A stretch of DNA of 64,000 nt from Cephalopachus bancanus (GCA_027257055.1 JAPVLO010000232.1:5022001-5086000), one strand, 5' to 3'; counted from the stretch's first letter, positions 11,987 to 24,871 are shown. Notes: generated by a model from the sequence alone, not told the origin. Translations and numbers: made by a program.

Positions 11987-12425
11987 AAATCCCAGCTGGG
12001 TTTCTGATATTACTCAGCCTCTCTAAGCCCATCTTGTCATCGAGAAAATGGCCTCACTATATGGCTTCATGGAGCTACTAAAACATGATTAGTGTTCGGT
12101 CAATGTTACCTGTTGTTGCTGCTTTTCCTCTGGCTGGAGGACAGAGTACAAAAGGAGTTCTCAGGAAAGCCCTCTCTGGGGTCATCACCCAGGAAACAGG
12201 GTATCTTGGCAACTACCTTCTGGGTATCACTGAACAAGACACAGTTTCCTTGTCATCAGATGATTTGGTGTCTAATCTCAACTCTGTTTCAAGTCTATTT
12301 TAGCAGCTACCTTGAAAGTGATAGGATAGTTATAGATATAAAGGTCTCCAAACTGAAAACAAAATCTATCTTCTTATTTTTAAGTCTTTTCACTTTCAAA
12401 CTACTGGTTTGAAATCAAGACAAAA

Positions 12426-12716
12426 GGCTGGGCTTGGTGTCTCAGCCTGTAATCCCAGTGCTTTGGAAGGCCGAGGGAGTAGATCCCAGCGCTTTGGAAG
12501 GCCGAGGAAGTGGTTGGAGACTCACCCGGGCAACTTGGCGAGACCTCATCTATAAAATAAATCAAAAATTAGCCGGGCATGGTAGCGCGGCTACTTGGAA
12601 GGCTGAGGCGGAAGGATCGCCGAAGCCCAGCAGGTCGAGGCTGAGATGGCTGTGAGTGTGCCACTGCACTCTAGTCTGGGCGACAGAGTGAGACTCCAAC
12701 TCAAAAAAAAAAAAAA
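12426..12716 (+). mobile_element. Alu SINE with internal duplication
   Basis: Flanked by a perfect gaaatcaagacaaaa duplication at 12411-12425 and 12717-12731. In the left arm, gctttggaaggccgagg occurs twice about 31 bases apart, while part of the B-box side and the start of the right arm is missing. Confidence 0.95.
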
Positions 12717-12767
12717 GAAATCAAGACAAAAATACAGCATAGTTTGATACATATCAGGGTCTTTATC

Positions 12768-12845
12768 TCAATTATATATATACACATATGTATAAATATA
12801 CACACACTGATATAGATATACATATAGATAGAAATATATACTTCA
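12768..12845. repeat. AT-rich simple sequence
   Basis: A mix of TA, CA and GATA steps (tatatatacacatatgtata...). Confidence 0.8.
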
Positions 12846-13161
12846 ATTAATCTTATACAGTTGGCTCCATGTATCTGGAGATCCAACCAAGTCAAGTCAA
12901 AAATGTAATTAGGCCTATCATGGTTGCATCTTGTACTAAACATGTACAGACTTTTTTTCTTGTTATTCTGCAAACAATACAGTATAACAACTATTTACAT
13001 TCCCCCAGATACTGAGGGATGGCTGTATTTTTAAAAGTTGTGTTTTTTTTGGCCTTGTGAAGCTATAATTTTGTGTGTGTGTGTGTTACTTAATATGTGG
13101 TTTTAGTACTGTTAAAGCAGCAACCATAAACTTGTCAGCAGCAACAATATATGTAAGTTTT

Positions 13162-13453
13162 TTTTTTTTTTTTTTTGAGTTGGAGTCTCACTCTGTCACC
13201 CAGACTGGAGGGCAGTGACCTCTCCCAGCCACCGCAGCCTCGACCTGCTGGGCTCCGGCGATCCTTCCTCCTCAGCCTCCCAAGTAGCTGGAACTACAGG
13301 TGCGCATTACCACGCCCGGCTAATTTTTTGATTTATTGTAGAGATGAGGTCTCACCAAGTTGTCCAGGCAGGTCTCGAACCCGCAGTCTCAGACAATCCA
13401 ATCACCTCAGCCTCCCAAAGCACGGGATTACAGGCTGAGCCACCGAGCCCGGC
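13162..13453 (-). mobile_element. Alu SINE, full length
   Basis: Reverse-orientation dimeric Alu without the 5-base deletion. Imperfect duplications atatatgtaagttt and atatatataagttt flank it. Confidence 0.95.
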
Positions 13454-13469
13454 TATATATATAAGTTTT

Positions 13470-15830
13470 ATATTCATAATATAAGGAAAGCTATATGCCT
13501 AATTTTTACAAAATAATTTTGAATCATTTGATTCTAAATTACTAATTTATTCATTTTAATTTTGAAAAAGCTGACACATAAAAAATATTCTTATGTAATA
13601 TGTATAGAAGTTCTAAGTCCTCACAAAGCATATCCATACATTTACTGCTGAGCTTAAGACCTAGAACATTTCTACCCCATGGAAGCCCCCTGCAGGCTCC
13701 TCTCCAATCCCTCCGCCTACCTCTCCACCTACAACTAGTGCCCTGAATGAGTTACTTATTTTGAAACAAAATTCTACATGATATCCTGAGCATTTAGATG
13801 ATAGCTTTTCCAAGGTCCTGGGATCCAAGACATTCCAGGTAAAGGTGTTCATGGGAGTCCACTTCCCAGAGAGGGCAAGGAGTTTGCCTTTCTCAACACA
13901 CAGGATGAAAGAAGTTCTTAATGCTGTCCAAAGCTACAAGAAGTATACAGTATGAAAACAGACATCTCATCAAAAGAAAATAAAAGTGTAATGAAAGCTA
14001 TCCGATATTATGTTGACTTTCTCTTTTGCCCTTTCGTTTTCTCACTGACCAGCCAGAATGTCATTTGACTAGGTGGAAGTGGCAGACAGAAATGATGACA
14101 GACTATGCCAAAATCTTAGCTAAGGGAAATCTATCTCAATGACTTTGAAGTCTTCCAGGGAAGTTCTTAATCTTTATTATCCCCAAAGTCCTTAATGATA
14201 TCACAAGAAAGTACTACTGAGCATGAAACACGAGTGTGTTGGAACGCTATCATGGCCATATAAAAGGATTCTCATTCATCTGTGAATAAGTTTAAAGAGG
14301 AATCATGTGCATTCTTTGTGAATAAAATCAATTATTTTCACTAGTTTGCTATCTAAGGAGCAATGTACCTCCGCGGTTGGAAAATCAGTGTTCAGTCTAT
14401 CATAAATCTACAGCAATTCAGCCTCCTCTATTTGAAAAATTTTAATAATTTATTCAGGGACAGTAATAAAGTATAACTTTGAATTATTTATAAATAAAGG
14501 GTTTGATTAACATACTAAATATTTAAGCTACAGTCCATGGCTTAGTTTTTAAACACGGAGAGCATAACTTTTTAAAACTTTTAAAATAACTTTAGAAACA
14601 TTCACTCACATTTAACAGCTTAATTTGCTCATTATAAATCACTTGCATTTATTCACTTTTTAAGCAAGCTTCTAATGTTTTGTTAGCCTGGCGGAAGTTG
14701 CCAGGTACACCTGAACATTTTTCAAAACTAAATTCCCTTTAAAACATTTTCGAATTTTTATGGGACTTCCTTATAGTTAATCTAGATTAGTGAGCTCTGA
14801 CATTACATTTGAGAATAGTACCAACAACTTGGTTAAAATATGAAGGTTTATTTTCCGTTTTAATGACTCCCTTCATCACATACAGATCCTCTGTTGGAAT
14901 GAAAATCTCAGTAAAGTACACATCAGTCACTATAAAAAGCAGCGGCACGCCGGTACATTCAGGAGAGTCCCCCGAGAGAGCATGTTAAACCCCGCGTTGT
15001 TTAGAATAGGAAATTCTTTCAACGTTCACATTTTCCACCATGGGTGACATGGACAATCCCATGCCACATCCCCTCTGGCTTCTTTTTTCCTGCACCACCA
15101 GGAATTCGGCGGATCATGTCCAGAAGATTGCCCAATATGTGCTTTTTATTTTTCCAAGGCTGGCCTGGGCCTCCCTCTCCAGGGGGACTTGTGTGCGCTC
15201 TGCAGTGAAGCTGGATAATGCAGAGCTGCACAAGCAAGCAAGGAAAGAGAAGGGCCCTCTACTCCCGTCGCCAGTCGGAGCTCTACGGCGCGTAGAATAA
15301 CGGCGCGTAGAATAACGGCGGTCAACCCATTTTTGATTCCCACAGAAAACCTTGCACTGCTGGCAAGCTTTTCTGGGGGAAAATCAAGAGACTAATATGG
15401 AAAATAACTGAGCAGGAAGTGAGCAAACAGATGAGCGGGGTGAGAGGATGGGTTATCATGCTGGTTCAAAGACAAGACACGTCATCAGGTATTACCACAT
15501 GACTCTTTCCCAAGGCAGTCACTGTGGATGTGTACCTCTGCCCACTCCTTCCCTGAACAGTTCTTCTGTTTCTCTAATCTGCTGTGTACATTTTGACTTT
15601 TTTTTTTTAGTGAGAGCTAATTTGGGGGGAATCTAATATTCCCTTATCATTTCTCCACTCTTGATGAAGAGATGAGAAAGGAACGATTCTTGAGGGACCT
15701 CGGGCAAAAATAGTGAGGTAGAAAGAATTGACACACGATACCCTTCCTTCCCGCTGCTTCCTTTTAAGAGCCTTTAACCCTTCCTATCTAAACTTGAAAG
15801 GCACCCATTCCAAATACATGCATCTCCTCT
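13470..15830. other. Unique intron sequence with a TATA-like site
   Basis: No repeat was recognised over about 2.3 kb, unusual for this window. A TATA-like tataaaaag lies at 14931-14939 and CpG-containing sequence follows to about 15320. It may include conserved non-coding DNA, which cannot be tested here. Confidence 0.35.
15291..15318. repeat. 14-base tandem repeat, two units
   Basis: The CpG-bearing unit cggcgcgtagaataa appears twice in direct succession, followed by a partial third unit (cggcg). Confidence 0.8.
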
Positions 15831-15844
15831 GAGTGTCATAGCGT

Positions 15845-15960
15845 ACTCTTGCTGGAAAATGAGAGTTCTAACGAGGGAGGGCATACATTCTGTCTTAACT
15901 GCTTGGCATAATGATGTATAGATCAGTCTCTTGAGAGTCCATCTGTGCATTTTCATTGCT
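15845..15960. repeat. Unidentified repeat, copy 1
   Basis: About 115 bases resemble 19729-19850 in the same orientation. Shared tracts are gaaatgagag/gaaaatgagag, the gaggg/gggagg to ttcattct region, tcttaact and gtccatctgtgcat/atccatctgtgcat. Confidence 0.5.
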
Positions 15961-16461
15961 TCAGATTCTCAGTGGTTTTTGAATGGAAAGAATGAAGATT
16001 TTAAAACCCAAGGCTGAGGAAGCATAGAAATACCCAAATCCTTTAATCATTAAGTGCCTCGCACCATAGGCACATTAATATAAATTTTATCTCACTGTGG
16101 TGTTTGTTGAAGCTATGGTGAACCAGGAAGACATACTCTTCAGAAAGGGGCCAGCTTTCCGTAAGACCTCAGCCTGAAATGCAGATTACTTCTAGGAGAC
16201 AGATTCTTGCATCCTCCTGGGCTATGTGGTCAGCAATTAACTCTCTCTTATGTCCCCTGAAAGGGGATCGGAGGCCTAAATCATTGGACCCAGGCTTACA
16301 GAAAAACAGGTCCGAGAGCACACGGTCAGCAGGGGGCTAAATCTGGAAACCACGTCATTAACTCCAACTCCCGGGCTTTTTCCTGTACATCATATGTGCC
16401 CAAGTCTCAGTTTATAATCACAAACCCATATAATGTCCTCTAACTCCTGAAAGTACCCTTT

Positions 16462-16570
16462 ATTTTTATTTTTTATTTTTATTTTTTGAGTTGGAGTCTC
16501 ACTCGGTCACCCAGACTGGAGTGCAGTGGCCGCTCCCGGCCACCGCAGCCTCGACCTGCTGGGCTCCGGC
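16462..16570 (-). mobile_element. 5'-truncated Alu (right arm only)
   Basis: Only the 3' half of an Alu is present. It ends abruptly at gggctccggc and is flanked by gaaagtacccttt at 16449-16461 and gaaagtaccttt from 16571, so truncation occurred at insertion rather than by later deletion. Confidence 0.9.
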
Positions 16571-18295
16571 GAAAGTACCTTTTAATTCAAGGATAAAAGA
16601 AAAGACACTGGTAAAGGCTTAGTAGAACTGGGTTTCCTTAGCTATTAAACAGAGCTAACACTTCCAAGGTGGCTGAGAAAATGAAGCAAGATATAAAAAA
16701 ATGCCATCAGACCTGTAAAGGTGAGCACATGATGTGTGTTTACCGTGTTAAGGTGCCTGTGCGATTAATTTAAATCGGCTTCACTTCTTTTAGTTACACG
16801 TAGAATTTCAGGTTTCGTGCTGGTCATTTACTGTGTTTCCACAGGATTGCCACACGTCTTGCCCTGGTGCCCTGTGCTATCTGAATGGCCCTCAGGCATT
16901 CCAGTCTTTTAGAAATCAGACACAGAAAGAATGCGATAAAGTGACATGTCACCCGTCACTCTCCCTAGAGCCTCTTACCTTCTTCAATTGTAGATTCGAG
17001 GAAGCAATGCCATTTTCTCTTCCCTTTTCCTCTAGTGGTAAATTGAGGAGAAAATGCAAAAGATATGAAATAATGACTTCATCCCAATCAGAAGGAAGCT
17101 GCACCCTGTTTACCAAGAAAACCCTGCTGTCGTCTCTCACTCGACTTTTAGTTTCCAAACAGGCAGAGGTCCTCAGGCTAGAGGGATTCCACGGGATCCT
17201 GTGTGCTTCCTCATGGCAGTATTTCCTCACCAATTACTGGGTTCATACCAAATCCTCAGGAGTCCAACAGTGAAAAAACTGTAAATCAAAAACTTCTCTA
17301 ATGAAAGACCAAAGTTTGGGGTCGGGAGGAATAAAGCTCTCCAGTTAATCCCAGGAGAAAGGGCAGAGGCAGACGAGGGGTGGGGCCAACCTCTGGAGAG
17401 TATTTATCAGCACTTTCTGAAGTAGAGAGTTTCTGACATACAAGTTGGGTCTAAAGCTTAGACTCTTAAGTAAACTGTTTCCTACAATTGGAATGTAATT
17501 ATGGACTAAAATAAAGGAAAAAGAATAAAGCGATATATTAGAACCCAATACTTTCAAATTAAGATATGGGGTTTAATTATTTTCCAAGTAAAGTTTAGCA
17601 TTTGTATTAATGGCTCATGTCCTTTGTGTAGAACTGTTTGGAAGGAGGAGTATTTATAAATGGAGTTTCTTCATTATAAAAGTATGCCCTTTGGTTAATT
17701 TGTTAACATATAATTTGTAATTAAAACAAAGTTAGTGAACTGCAATACTCAGAACACACAGACTTAGAAGCACCATGGAATAGCCTCAGAATTATATCTT
17801 TTAATTTTTAATTTAATTTTTAATTGTTAGATCCACTGGGAAAGAGTCAGAAGGAAAGATAATTTGAAGTTATCATAGAAAGACTTTGAATTCTAAAACA
17901 CCTACGAGAATCTCAGATTACTTCAGTCCTGTCTACTTTGCAACGTATTTTGCAAAGTTGAATTCATCTTTCAGTTCATTGGCTTTCAAATTTAAAGTGA
18001 CTGCTACTTTTAAAAAAAATCATCTATTTTATTTTGTTGCTGTTGTTGTCTTCATAAAGTCTTAAAACTTAAAAGCTTTCTAGATGGCTTCTGGCTTTTA
18101 AATGAGAAAAGTGAATATCTTTTTTTTTATTATTAATTGTGTCCCTTAAAAAACTCACCTGGTACTTATTCTATAAATTAGTGAGTGAAAGAAAAGAGCT
18201 CCATTTGTTTTTCTTAATAAGAGCTTGATTTGACGGTTCAGTAACCTCAAAGTAAAATAGCATTTTAAACTAGAAAAAATTTATTCTCCTAGCTT
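16571..18295. other. Unique AT-rich intron sequence
   Basis: I recognise no repeat or exon. A 146-codon open frame at 16833-17273 has no domain or compositional sign of being a gene. Confidence 0.45.
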
Positions 18296-18990
18296 CTTTT
18301 TTTTATTATTTATTTATTATTATTATTTATTATAGAGATGTGGGGTACAATTCAGGTTTAGGTATATAAACATTGATCATGTAGGTACCCTTGTTGATGA
18401 AGTGTGCCCCTCCCTCCCCTAGCAGTTTCCCTCAACTGCCAATCCCACCCCCCTCCCCTGACAGATTTCCACTACTGCCAATCGCTTTCTTATAGCATTA
18501 TAATTGTTCAAGGTCAGCTTATGAATGAGAACATACGGAACTCAGTTTTTTGTTTCTGTGAAAAATCACTGAATATGATCGACTTCAAATCCATTCAAGT
18601 TGCTGCAAACTTCATATATTTGTCCTTGTTTATGGCTGCATAATACTCCATTGTGTATATGTACCACATTTTTTTTATCCAATCCAGCTTTGATGGGCAA
18701 TATGGTTGGTTCCATGTTTTTGCTATTGTGAATAGAGCTGCAACAAACATACATGTGCAGGTATCTTCTTTGTAGAATAATTTGAGTTCCTCCGGGTATA
18801 TTCCCAATAGGGGAATTGCTGGGTCATATGGAAGGTCAATTTCTAGTTCTTTCAGAAATCGCCACACTGCCTTCCAAAGAGGTCTGCATTCCCACCAGCA
18901 GTGTAGAAGCGTTCCTTTTTCTCCACATCCTTGCCAGCATCTGTTGTTGTTTGTTTTATTAATGATGGCCATTCTTACTGGGGTTAGGTG
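18296..18990 (-). mobile_element. L1 fragment: end of ORF2 plus 3' UTR
   Basis: The minus strand at 18595-18972 encodes the C-terminus of L1 ORF2 protein, with the familiar [20 protein letters not shown] and [20 protein letters not shown] stretches and one continuous frame. The 3' UTR and an AT-rich tail reach 18296. It is 5'-truncated, so it cannot move by itself. Confidence 0.93.
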
Positions 18991-18996
18991 ACTTAT

Positions 18997-19262
18997 TTCT
19001 TTTTTTAAAAAAATGTGGGGTACAGTTCAGGATCAGGTAGGTAAGTGGTCACTGAACAGGTAAAGTTTGGACCTCCCTTTAGTGCCCACTTGACCTGGCT
19101 TGGGATCTGATACCCTTATTGATGTTATGTGGTCTCCTCTCCACCCCACGACAGTGTCCCACTACTCCAGTCCCTTTCTTTTAGTATTATGATAAGTGTT
19201 CAGGGTCTGCTTATGAGTGAGAACATGTAGCACTCAGTTCTTTGTTTCTATGATAGATCATC
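18997..19262 (-). mobile_element. Second L1 3' end, head-to-tail with the first
   Basis: Immediately after the first L1, a T-rich tract (tttctttttttaaaaaaa) starts another antisense L1 3' UTR, from tgtggggtacagttcagg to atgatagatca. The two copies face the same way and do not overlap in L1 coordinates. Confidence 0.88.
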
Positions 19263-20252
19263 TCCTAATCTATTTCTAATCTCCTGCTTTAGGCTGCCAT
19301 TATAAAGGCACCTAAGAATTCTACAAAGGAGCATTTCTAATAAATGAAATTCATAAGCATCAAATTGCATTAGGTCTCCCAGATTTGAGCAGGTGGATGC
19401 TAACTGTAATCCATGGTATTAGCAAGTGTAAAGAAAGAATGGCCAGTAGAAGTCTGCATGAATGCCAAATTCAAGACCAAGTATGGCCCTGGGTATCTAT
19501 GAACATCCCAATGAGATAAATCTTGAATCTCAGGGTTGGTTAGTTTTGTAACATGAGACGTGTTCTATCCACCAGATGAAGTGTTTCCTTGCATCTCTCC
19601 TGGGCTGAGGTGAAGTATTCCTTGCAATGGTTTCACCTTGCTTGGCTCTGACTCCACACTCATGAAGTCTCTGTTGAAGACTCATGAAGTCTCTTCTGAC
19701 ATTCTGACTTGGGAAATGTGAGGTGTCTTGGCAGGGAAATGAGAGCTCTAAGCAGGGAGGTCATTCATTCTATCTTAACTAATCAGCATTGTGATATATG
19801 TATATATATAACAGTCTCTGTGAATCCATCTGTGCATCTGTGGGTTCATCAGTCCCCCTGAGACCTTTTGACTCTAGACCTCCTGAAGTATAGTTTCTGG
19901 CGCAGAAGAGCTTTTAGATCCTATATTATGAATACTCCCCTCCAAAAGGCCATTCTGTGGACCAGCCAAATGATCTTGGCATCTCCACTCCTTTGTTGTC
20001 TCTCCTGAGAGCAGTTCACAAGTACTTATCTATCGGCCATCTGCTATATGCCTAACACTCTTTTAGGCTGTATCAGGTGCAAAATGGTGTTAGGAAATAT
20101 CCCTGCCAGCAAAGAAATTATACTGTAATTTATTTGATAAAAAAGGTATGTATACAAGAATGATGAATAAATAAGATTGTGCATGTATCCATCCATTTAT
20201 TACTGTCTATAGCTATCATTATTATGTACTGATTCAGGTTATACATTATTAC
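19263..20252. other. Intron with unidentified repeat copy 2
   Basis: 19729-19850 resembles 15845-15960. A short direct duplication, actcatgaagtctct, occurs at about 19660 and 19681. I see nothing else. Confidence 0.4.
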
Positions 20253-20266
20253 AAAATAGAACAGTA

Positions 20267-20568
20267 GGCTGGGTGCCACGACTCATGCCTGTAATCCCAG
20301 CACTTTGGGAGGCTGAGGTGGGAGGATCATTTGAGCAGAGGAATTTGAGACCAGCCTGGGCAGCATAAAGAGATATTGTCTCTACAAAAAAAAAAAAAAA
20401 ATCAAAAATTTAACTGGGTATGATGGCACAGCTATAGTCCTTGCAGCACAGGAGGCTGAGATAGGAATATCACTTGAGTCCAGGAGGCTGAGGCTGCAGT
20501 GAGCCAGGACTGCTCCACTGCACCCCAGCCTGGGCTACAGAGGGAGATCCTGTTTCAAAAAGGAAAAA
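20267..20568 (+). mobile_element. Old AluJ-like SINE
   Basis: It has the ancestral Alu text gtaatcccagcactttggga and gaccagcctgggcagcat and is more diverged than the local young Alus. aaaatagaacagta flanks both sides (20253-20266 and 20569-20582). Confidence 0.93.
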
Positions 20569-20582
20569 AAAATAGAACAGTA

Positions 20583-23500
20583 CCTAACAAAGTGTCGTTT
20601 ATGTGGTATAAATAATAAGCACAACACCAAAGTATGCAAAACACATAATGGACTATTTCTCTAGCAATAGGAACAATATGCTTTAATCTAAGTTTGGCCC
20701 GCCCCTAAAAAAGAATTTGATATTTTTAAAGACTTTATATGGTATCACTGGAAAAAAATCTGGATTTTATTCTAGCTATAAAAGCCACGTGTAAATTTAA
20801 TATCCAGATGCACAAAGTGGACACAAGCAAATAAATGTATGGTTGTGGAAGTATTTAGATGCTTTGAACAAGAGTGATACACATTGAAAACTCTGTGGCT
20901 TATGAACTAATAAGCTTCCTTTGAAAAGTTGACCTTTTCTCCTGCACTAGAAGTATATTAGAGTTGTTATGATAATTTCTTAATTTCCTTCACAGTTTAC
21001 TTGTACCTGCATACAACAAATATACACCATAAAATATATCACTGTGGCCTAGATTTCCATTTTCTACAGATAGCAGTCCTATTCTTCATGTACCCACTTA
21101 TTTCCTAGAACTGTATAAAGTAGATATTATTATTATTTTCACTGAGCTGAGAGCCAGGGTTTCGTAGATGTGTACCAGCAACCATTCATTCAAGAAACTG
21201 TGAGAGCTTCACTATTTCCAAGCACTGTTTGTTTTAAAGATGTGTTTCAGGCTGGAGGGCAGAAGGGAGTTAGAAACATAATCCTTTTAAAATAGAAAAT
21301 TTTCTCTTTAAGAAAAGAAAATAGACTGGCTGGTTAAAAAAAAAAGTTTTAGAAAGAGCTTAAAGAGCTAAACCATTGGTACAAGACAGTTTAAAAGAAA
21401 TAGATAAGATGTGAATACTTAAAGTCATATTTTCTTTTCAAAAGGAAAAAGAAAAACAGAGAAACTTGGGGCAAGTTAACTGGAGGGTCTGACTTACACG
21501 TTGCAGCACAATTATTTCTCAAATATATGCAAACAGGAGCGGGCTCAAACCTTCTGGTCTCTCCCTCTAAGATGATAAATTTCAAAGACATAAAAGGTCA
21601 AGTCCAGGAAGACTTCATGGAGGTGAGACGAGGCACTGGTTCTTAAACAATTAGTAGAATTTGGGAAAAGGCAATCTGGACCCCCCCCAAAAAAAAATGC
21701 TTTGTCAGGTAGAGGTGGAGAGCTTCCAGAAACAACAGGCAGATGGTAGTAAATGCAGATAATCCTCCCACTGAGCACCTGTTCTCATTGTGATCAAGGT
21801 TGGGGTGCCTGGCATCAGTTCTCTTTATGAGAGCCTTCTCTGAAGGTGGGGAGCTTTGAGAAACATCAGCAGATGGGGGCAAATGCAGATAACTCTCCCA
21901 CCGAGCATTGAATCCCTTTGTGACCAACACTGGGGTACATGGCACTGACGAAACATGTGTTCATTGCCATTGGGGTACAGCGAGAAGTTAGGATCTGCTT
22001 CTGGGGAAGAATTGGCAGGGGCCTAGGATTCAAGTGGGCGTCAAGACAGAGTCCAATGATGTGTCCCTCTCACACTCCTATCCAGCTCCTTCCCAGAACC
22101 CAGTGCACACTCAACAGCATTAGTGGCGACCCCACTGGGGTGGAACCGGAGATTTGTGCGGGAGAGGAGGGATTAGCTCACAGAAAAGTGGGTTGGACAC
22201 AAACAGATTCAGGAGAATAGCTGCCTCCAGGTGGAAAGGAAGAGAATGCTCTCCTAGAAGTATGCACAGGGGCACTAAGTTACTTTGGAAGTTGTGTTTC
22301 TCAAGCTGGGTGGTGAATGTGCAGTGTTCATTATAGTATAGTTCATTTTAGTTTGTCTAAGAGATTTTGGAATAAACTATAGTTTTACAAAGGTATAAAA
22401 AAGCCTTATAGCTGTTACGTATCTTCCATCAGAATATGCCTCTGAATGTCAATAAAGTCACATTACTGATAATATAGCTCTTAATGCTACCCACTAGTGC
22501 AGGGCTACCAGCCCACTCCCAATAAAAATGCCCCTCTGTTTCTGGGAGTCCCCGTGGACTGTCGCACACAGGCTCGTGATGATGTGCTGAACTACTATGT
22601 GCATCTGCTATGGCATTGTCGCTCAGCCCTGCTCCAGTGAGGCCCTGGCCCCCTCTGCCATAAAGTCATTCTCAGGACCCTCCACCATCACTGCCCTGGA
22701 GCCCACCCTGTGTCAAAGATGTGTTCTTGTGATACAACCTTGGAGGTACAAAGTGGCCCTGCCGTCTCATCAGATTTCAAAGCCAGAAGTAGGGATAAAA
22801 GTGGGGATGGTGGCCCTCTGCTCTGCTCTGTTACTCTCTGTCATGTGGGTTTGACTCAGCAAAGCCCTTATGTTTCCATAACAACTTCAACCTCCCTCTG
22901 CAGCCCACCCTCCCTCAGGGCCATGTTGCAGCTGGGCTGGGCTAAGAGACCAACTCCAAGGTGTGCAGTAGCAAACAAGCCCCAAGCCCCTGTAGAGATG
23001 CCCTGCCTGAGCCCACCTTGCCACCTATTCAGGCATGTCCGGCTGCATCTCAGTTCCAACACTGGGCACCACTCACACCTCTTACCCTCCCGTTCTGACT
23101 AGTTTGTTTATGTTGCAGGAGGGCCTTCCCTACTCCAAGCACTGTGCTAACTGAGCAAGAGGAGGGTAGGACATAACCCCATCCTCAAAACTCACGGTCT
23201 AGCAAGGAGAGGCAGAAATATACAAGCATGCTACCGGTGCAGGCTACAACCTTGAACTCTGTCTCAAGTAGACAATTAGATTTTCAGGTATGGCACATTC
23301 AGATGGGTGCTCTTTGAAAGATCCTTTTCTCCCTGTTTGAAACCAGTCCTCCTGTTCCTTAGTTTCCTATTGGGTTACCAAGATTTTAGACAAGAAAGAT
23401 ACAGTACAGGGTTTTCTGAAAGAGTTGAAACATGGGCTTCTGAAGTTCGCCATATTAAAGCAAATAATGATAACAAAAATAAATCTGCAGATAAGTGCTG

Positions 23501-24782
23501 GAAATAGACTGACAGGGCACCAGTTCTGGAGAAGAAGGAAAAAAAACCCTGGATTTAGCACAAAACAGAATGAATGATCTCTGTAAGAGAGGCTACTATC
23601 AACACAAAAATGATGTTAGGATGTGCTAACAGGAACGTGGCAGCAGCCTGGGACTTCATCCAGGCACGTTCAGCCTTGGTCAATTGTTACGATGTCCAAT
23701 TTTGGTTTCCCGTTTGAAGAACTGTTATATTTCAGGCCGATATTAAAAGGATGGAAAATAGGCATTGGCGTGCAGCCTAGACAAGATGAGACTGAAGGAT
23801 GACTTCATACCTGTGGCACTTGTAGAGATAAGTGGGTTTCTCATTCAGCAACAGGAAGTCTAGTTTGATAACAGGATAAATGGAGCGTGAGAGTGATTAA
23901 ACACTGGGGGAGCTTGGTCACAGGGTGCCACCTTTTGAAGTATAGCACTCTAGTTCTACTGCCCTCAGAGAACTGCTCACTTTCCATCTTGTATGAGAAT
24001 GTTGTGTATGTGTCTTGACTCATACTTTGAGACTTCCCTCTTATCTTTGGACCCCCCACAGCACTTAGCAAAATGACCTGCTTGCAGTAAACATTCAAAT
24101 AGTGCTAAGTGGAGCAAAGAGATCCCCCCAAAAAACAAAAGAATCAGCACAGGCCATAAGGACCCTGGTGAAGGACAGGGAGTCACACAGGAAGACCAGG
24201 ATGAGGGCTAAGCAGCCCTGGAGTGTCCACCCAGCCCGCCACATAGCCTGAAGGAACAACAAAGACATTAGCCAAGACACAGTGAAGAAAGAGAGGCAAG
24301 AAAAAGAAGTTCCTGGAAGGGAGAAAGCAGGGGATTGAGAGAAGAGGGCTCTCGTTTCTGAAAAGCAAGATGGAGAAAGGGAGGAGTGATTCTTGAGAAG
24401 AATTCTTAGGAAGATCCATTTAAAAACAATATTACAGGATAATACAAAGCAGTGCAGTTGAAGTAGAGATGTTGACTCCATGGTGGTGGGAGGCTATCAG
24501 CTGTTGAGGGGAGACTGCCGGGGCCAGTGAAAAAGAGGAGGGAGGTTCTGCCTGCAACATGTAGTTAATTCCTTGACTTATATTCCTGTCCACCTCCAGG
24601 TGAGCAGCTATCCAGGCAAGATCTTTTGTGGGGTTCTCGGAGTGCAGAGTCTATGACTTTCTTTATGAGAAAATTTATCTCCAAGAGCCTTTTCAAAACT
24701 CCCCTTTAAATTACTTAAACTGTTGCCTCCCTAGTAAGTAGATTTCCTTTAGGCTTATCTGAGTTTCTGTAGGACATGAATG

Positions 24783-24783
<1 letters not shown>
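20583..24783. other. Unique intron with a local tandem duplication
   Basis: Mostly single-copy-looking sequence. The exception is the pair of 130-base units at 21714-21945, listed separately. ORFs up to 130 codons here show no recognisable protein. Confidence 0.45.
21714..21945. repeat. 130-bp tandem duplication, two diverged units
   Basis: Unit 1 (from 21714) and unit 2 (from about 21845) share gagctt, agaaaca, gcagatgg, aaatgcagata, ctcccac, gagca, ttgtgac/attgtgat, ggggt and tggca in the same order. The exact aaatgcagata copies are 130 bases apart (21751 and 21881). Confidence 0.75.
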
Positions 24784-24813
<30 letters not shown>

Positions 24814-24871
24814 CTGTGTACATTTGTACATATCTGTGTGCGTGCATGTGTATATGTGAGTGTGTGTGTGT

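Noticed and set aside
16833..17273. 146-codon ORF in intron 1
   Set aside because: No domain, no splice or promoter context and no sign of coding composition.
18595..18972. Reverse-transcriptase-like ORF as a host gene
   Set aside because: It is the C-terminal piece of L1 ORF2 in a truncated, immobile element.
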